Below the pieces are notes generated by a model. The model worked only from the letters and a program-made list of their open reading frames with translations, was not told where the DNA came from and made no database searches. Below, piece after piece: positions 14,382 to 14,899 of a stretch of 14,899 nucleotides of DNA (the stretch's first letter is position 1; each line of letters opens with the position of its first letter). The DNA lies in NCBI GenBank assembly GCA_910586455.1, contig CAJUHX010000051.1:1-14899 (forward strand). Direction: 5' to 3'. Source of the DNA: an uncultured Muribaculaceae bacterium. GTDB lineage: Bacteria; Bacteroidota; Bacteroidia; Bacteroidales; Muribaculaceae. The position numbers were made by a program, and so were the translations under genes.

Positions 14382-14707
14382 GCGCCGCCGAGTTCAACAG
14401 ACTCCTGCAAATGGTGGCGGAGCTGCGCGAGGAAGTCAAGAGCCTTCGCAACGGTATCGACAACAAGATCGACACAGTGGCAAAATCCGTGAAGGATGCC
14501 TTCCAAGGTTTCGGCATTCTTGACCCTGAAGAGGACACATGGACTGAGCAGCAGGTCTGTAAAAGATACAATGTATCCCGCAGAACCATGTACAACCGCC
14601 GCTCAGCAGGTATAATCCCATACAACCGGTCCGGCAGCGGAAAGAATTGCGCAATTCGCTACCGCAAGGCCGACGTGATCGAGATGTTCGCCACGGAAAA
14701 TGCCTGA
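14375..14707 (+). CDS. Excisionase-like HTH protein with coiled-coil N-terminus
   Basis: This 110-aa protein has an N-terminal amphipathic, probably coiled-coil helix (about 5-45; leucine/valine heptads and many charges). The HTH_17/MerR-like DNA-binding domain follows (about 53-105). TWTEQQVCKRYNVSRRTMYNRR is the helix-turn-helix and AIRYRKADVIEMF the wing with closing helix. This layout is common in Bacteroidetes mobile elements, next to integrase and mobilisation genes. It is a different subfamily from the minus-strand HTH gene. The start at 14375 is the first ATG that leaves the helix intact, and it overlaps the small frame upstream. It lies 80 bp before the DUF3945-type gene and may control it. 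Excision factor or transcription regulator cannot be separated by sequence. Confidence 0.82.
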   Translation: MVSAAEFNRLLQMVAELREEVKSLRNGIDNKIDTVAKSVKDAFQGFGILDPEEDTWTEQQVCKRYNVSRRTMYNRRSAGIIPYNRSGSGKNCAIRYRKADVIEMFATENA

Positions 14708-14762
14708 GAACACTATACACACCACCCATATAATTATCGCGTCGGCAACGGCGCAAGTATTA

Positions 14763-14780
14763 AAACCCACTAAACCCACT
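14763..14780 (+). repeat. Tandem AAACCCACT repeat before the DUF3945-type gene
   Basis: AAACCCACT occurs twice with no gap (14763-14771 and 14772-14780), bordered by TTAAAA on the left and TTTTAA on the right. It ends seven bases before the start of the next gene, so a protein bound here would control its transcription or cover its translation start. Confidence 0.5.
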
Positions 14781-14787
14781 TTTAATT

Positions 14788-14899
14788 ATGGAACAAAACC
14801 AGAATTACGAAGAAGTGCTTATCGCCCGAAACAATGAGACCGGACAGGTAGGCGCAGTGACCGGACTCAATGAGGACGGCACACCCAAGATGGCCGATG
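14788..14899 (+). CDS. N-terminus of DUF3945-type mobile-element protein (partial)
   Basis: An ATG at 14788 opens a frame that runs off the right edge after 37 complete codons. The visible part reads EEVLIARNNETGQVGAV, then a TGLNEDGTPKMAD segment. This resembles the opening of DUF3945/DUF4099 proteins, a large family carried by Bacteroides conjugative and mobilizable elements and often found near topoisomerase and mobilisation genes. Their function is not established. The call rests on a short stretch and on the setting behind an excisionase-like gene. Upstream are the AAACCCACT repeat and an AT-rich leader without a Shine-Dalgarno sequence. Confidence 0.6.
   Translation, partial: MEQNQNYEEVLIARNNETGQVGAVTGLNEDGTPKMAD

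Larger units (their letters stand above)
11918..14899 (+). mobile_element. Left end of an integrated mobile element (partial)
   Basis: To the right of the DUF2795 gene the DNA becomes AT-richer and codon use changes. It carries a tyrosine recombinase, two small HTH proteins of excisionase type, a repeat-rich control region and the beginning of a DUF3945-type protein. This set is typical of Bacteroides integrative conjugative or mobilizable elements. The integrase-proximal end probably lies in the 209-bp interval 11918-12126, since the GC-rich host operon and its terminator end there. I cannot fix the attachment core because the right end is outside the window. Element type (conjugative, mobilizable or other) cannot be decided from this part. 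Confidence 0.7.

Noticed and set aside
14039..14506. A 155-codon minus-strand frame overlapping the excisionase-like gene
   Set aside because: It overlaps the well-supported plus-strand HTH gene and the palindromes, and its translation has no recognisable domain.

Overview
This window looks like Bacteroidales chromosome, most likely a gut Muribaculaceae-type genome (inference). The evidence is a GC-rich coding style, starts without Shine-Dalgarno sequences, promoters with the Bacteroidetes -7 box TAnnTTTG (upstream of rex, trpS and the integrase), and two large type IX secretion (PorU/C25) proteins.

Region 1 (222-8414) has two PorU-family C25 proteins of nearly equal length (1147 and 1142 aa). 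They flank a translationally coupled pair: the redox repressor Rex and a small protein of fumarylacetoacetate hydrolase (FAH) ancestry that appears to have lost its metal-binding acidic residues. Both PorU paralogs keep the His/Cys catalytic pair and have a C-terminal beta domain of the type IX signal type.

Region 2 (8415-11992) is a tight plus-strand cluster. It holds trpS, meaB (the G-protein chaperone of methylmalonyl-CoA mutase), a secreted DUF1573 protein, a PduO-type cobalamin adenosyltransferase and a small acidic DUF2795 protein. Successive genes overlap at ATGA from meaB to pduO. MeaB and the adenosyltransferase share a role in delivering adenosylcobalamin to the mutase; the mutase genes are not in the window. 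A strong intrinsic terminator closes the cluster.

Region 3 (about 11918-14899) is the left end of an integrated mobile element with AT-richer, differently biased DNA. It contains a tyrosine recombinase, a convergent small helix-turn-helix (HTH) protein, a 524-bp control region dense with repeats and palindromes, a second excisionase-like HTH gene with a coiled-coil N-terminus, and the first 37 codons of a DUF3945-type protein typical of Bacteroides mobile elements. In front of the integrase are three direct repeats spaced exactly 41 bp apart, good candidates for integrase or excisionase arm sites. The rest of the element lies beyond the right edge.

The strongest leads are the 41-bp phased repeats, the control region with its tandem palindromic operator and 10-bp iterons, the duplicated PorU around rex, and the FAH-like pseudoenzyme coupled to rex. 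No RNA genes or CRISPR arrays were seen.
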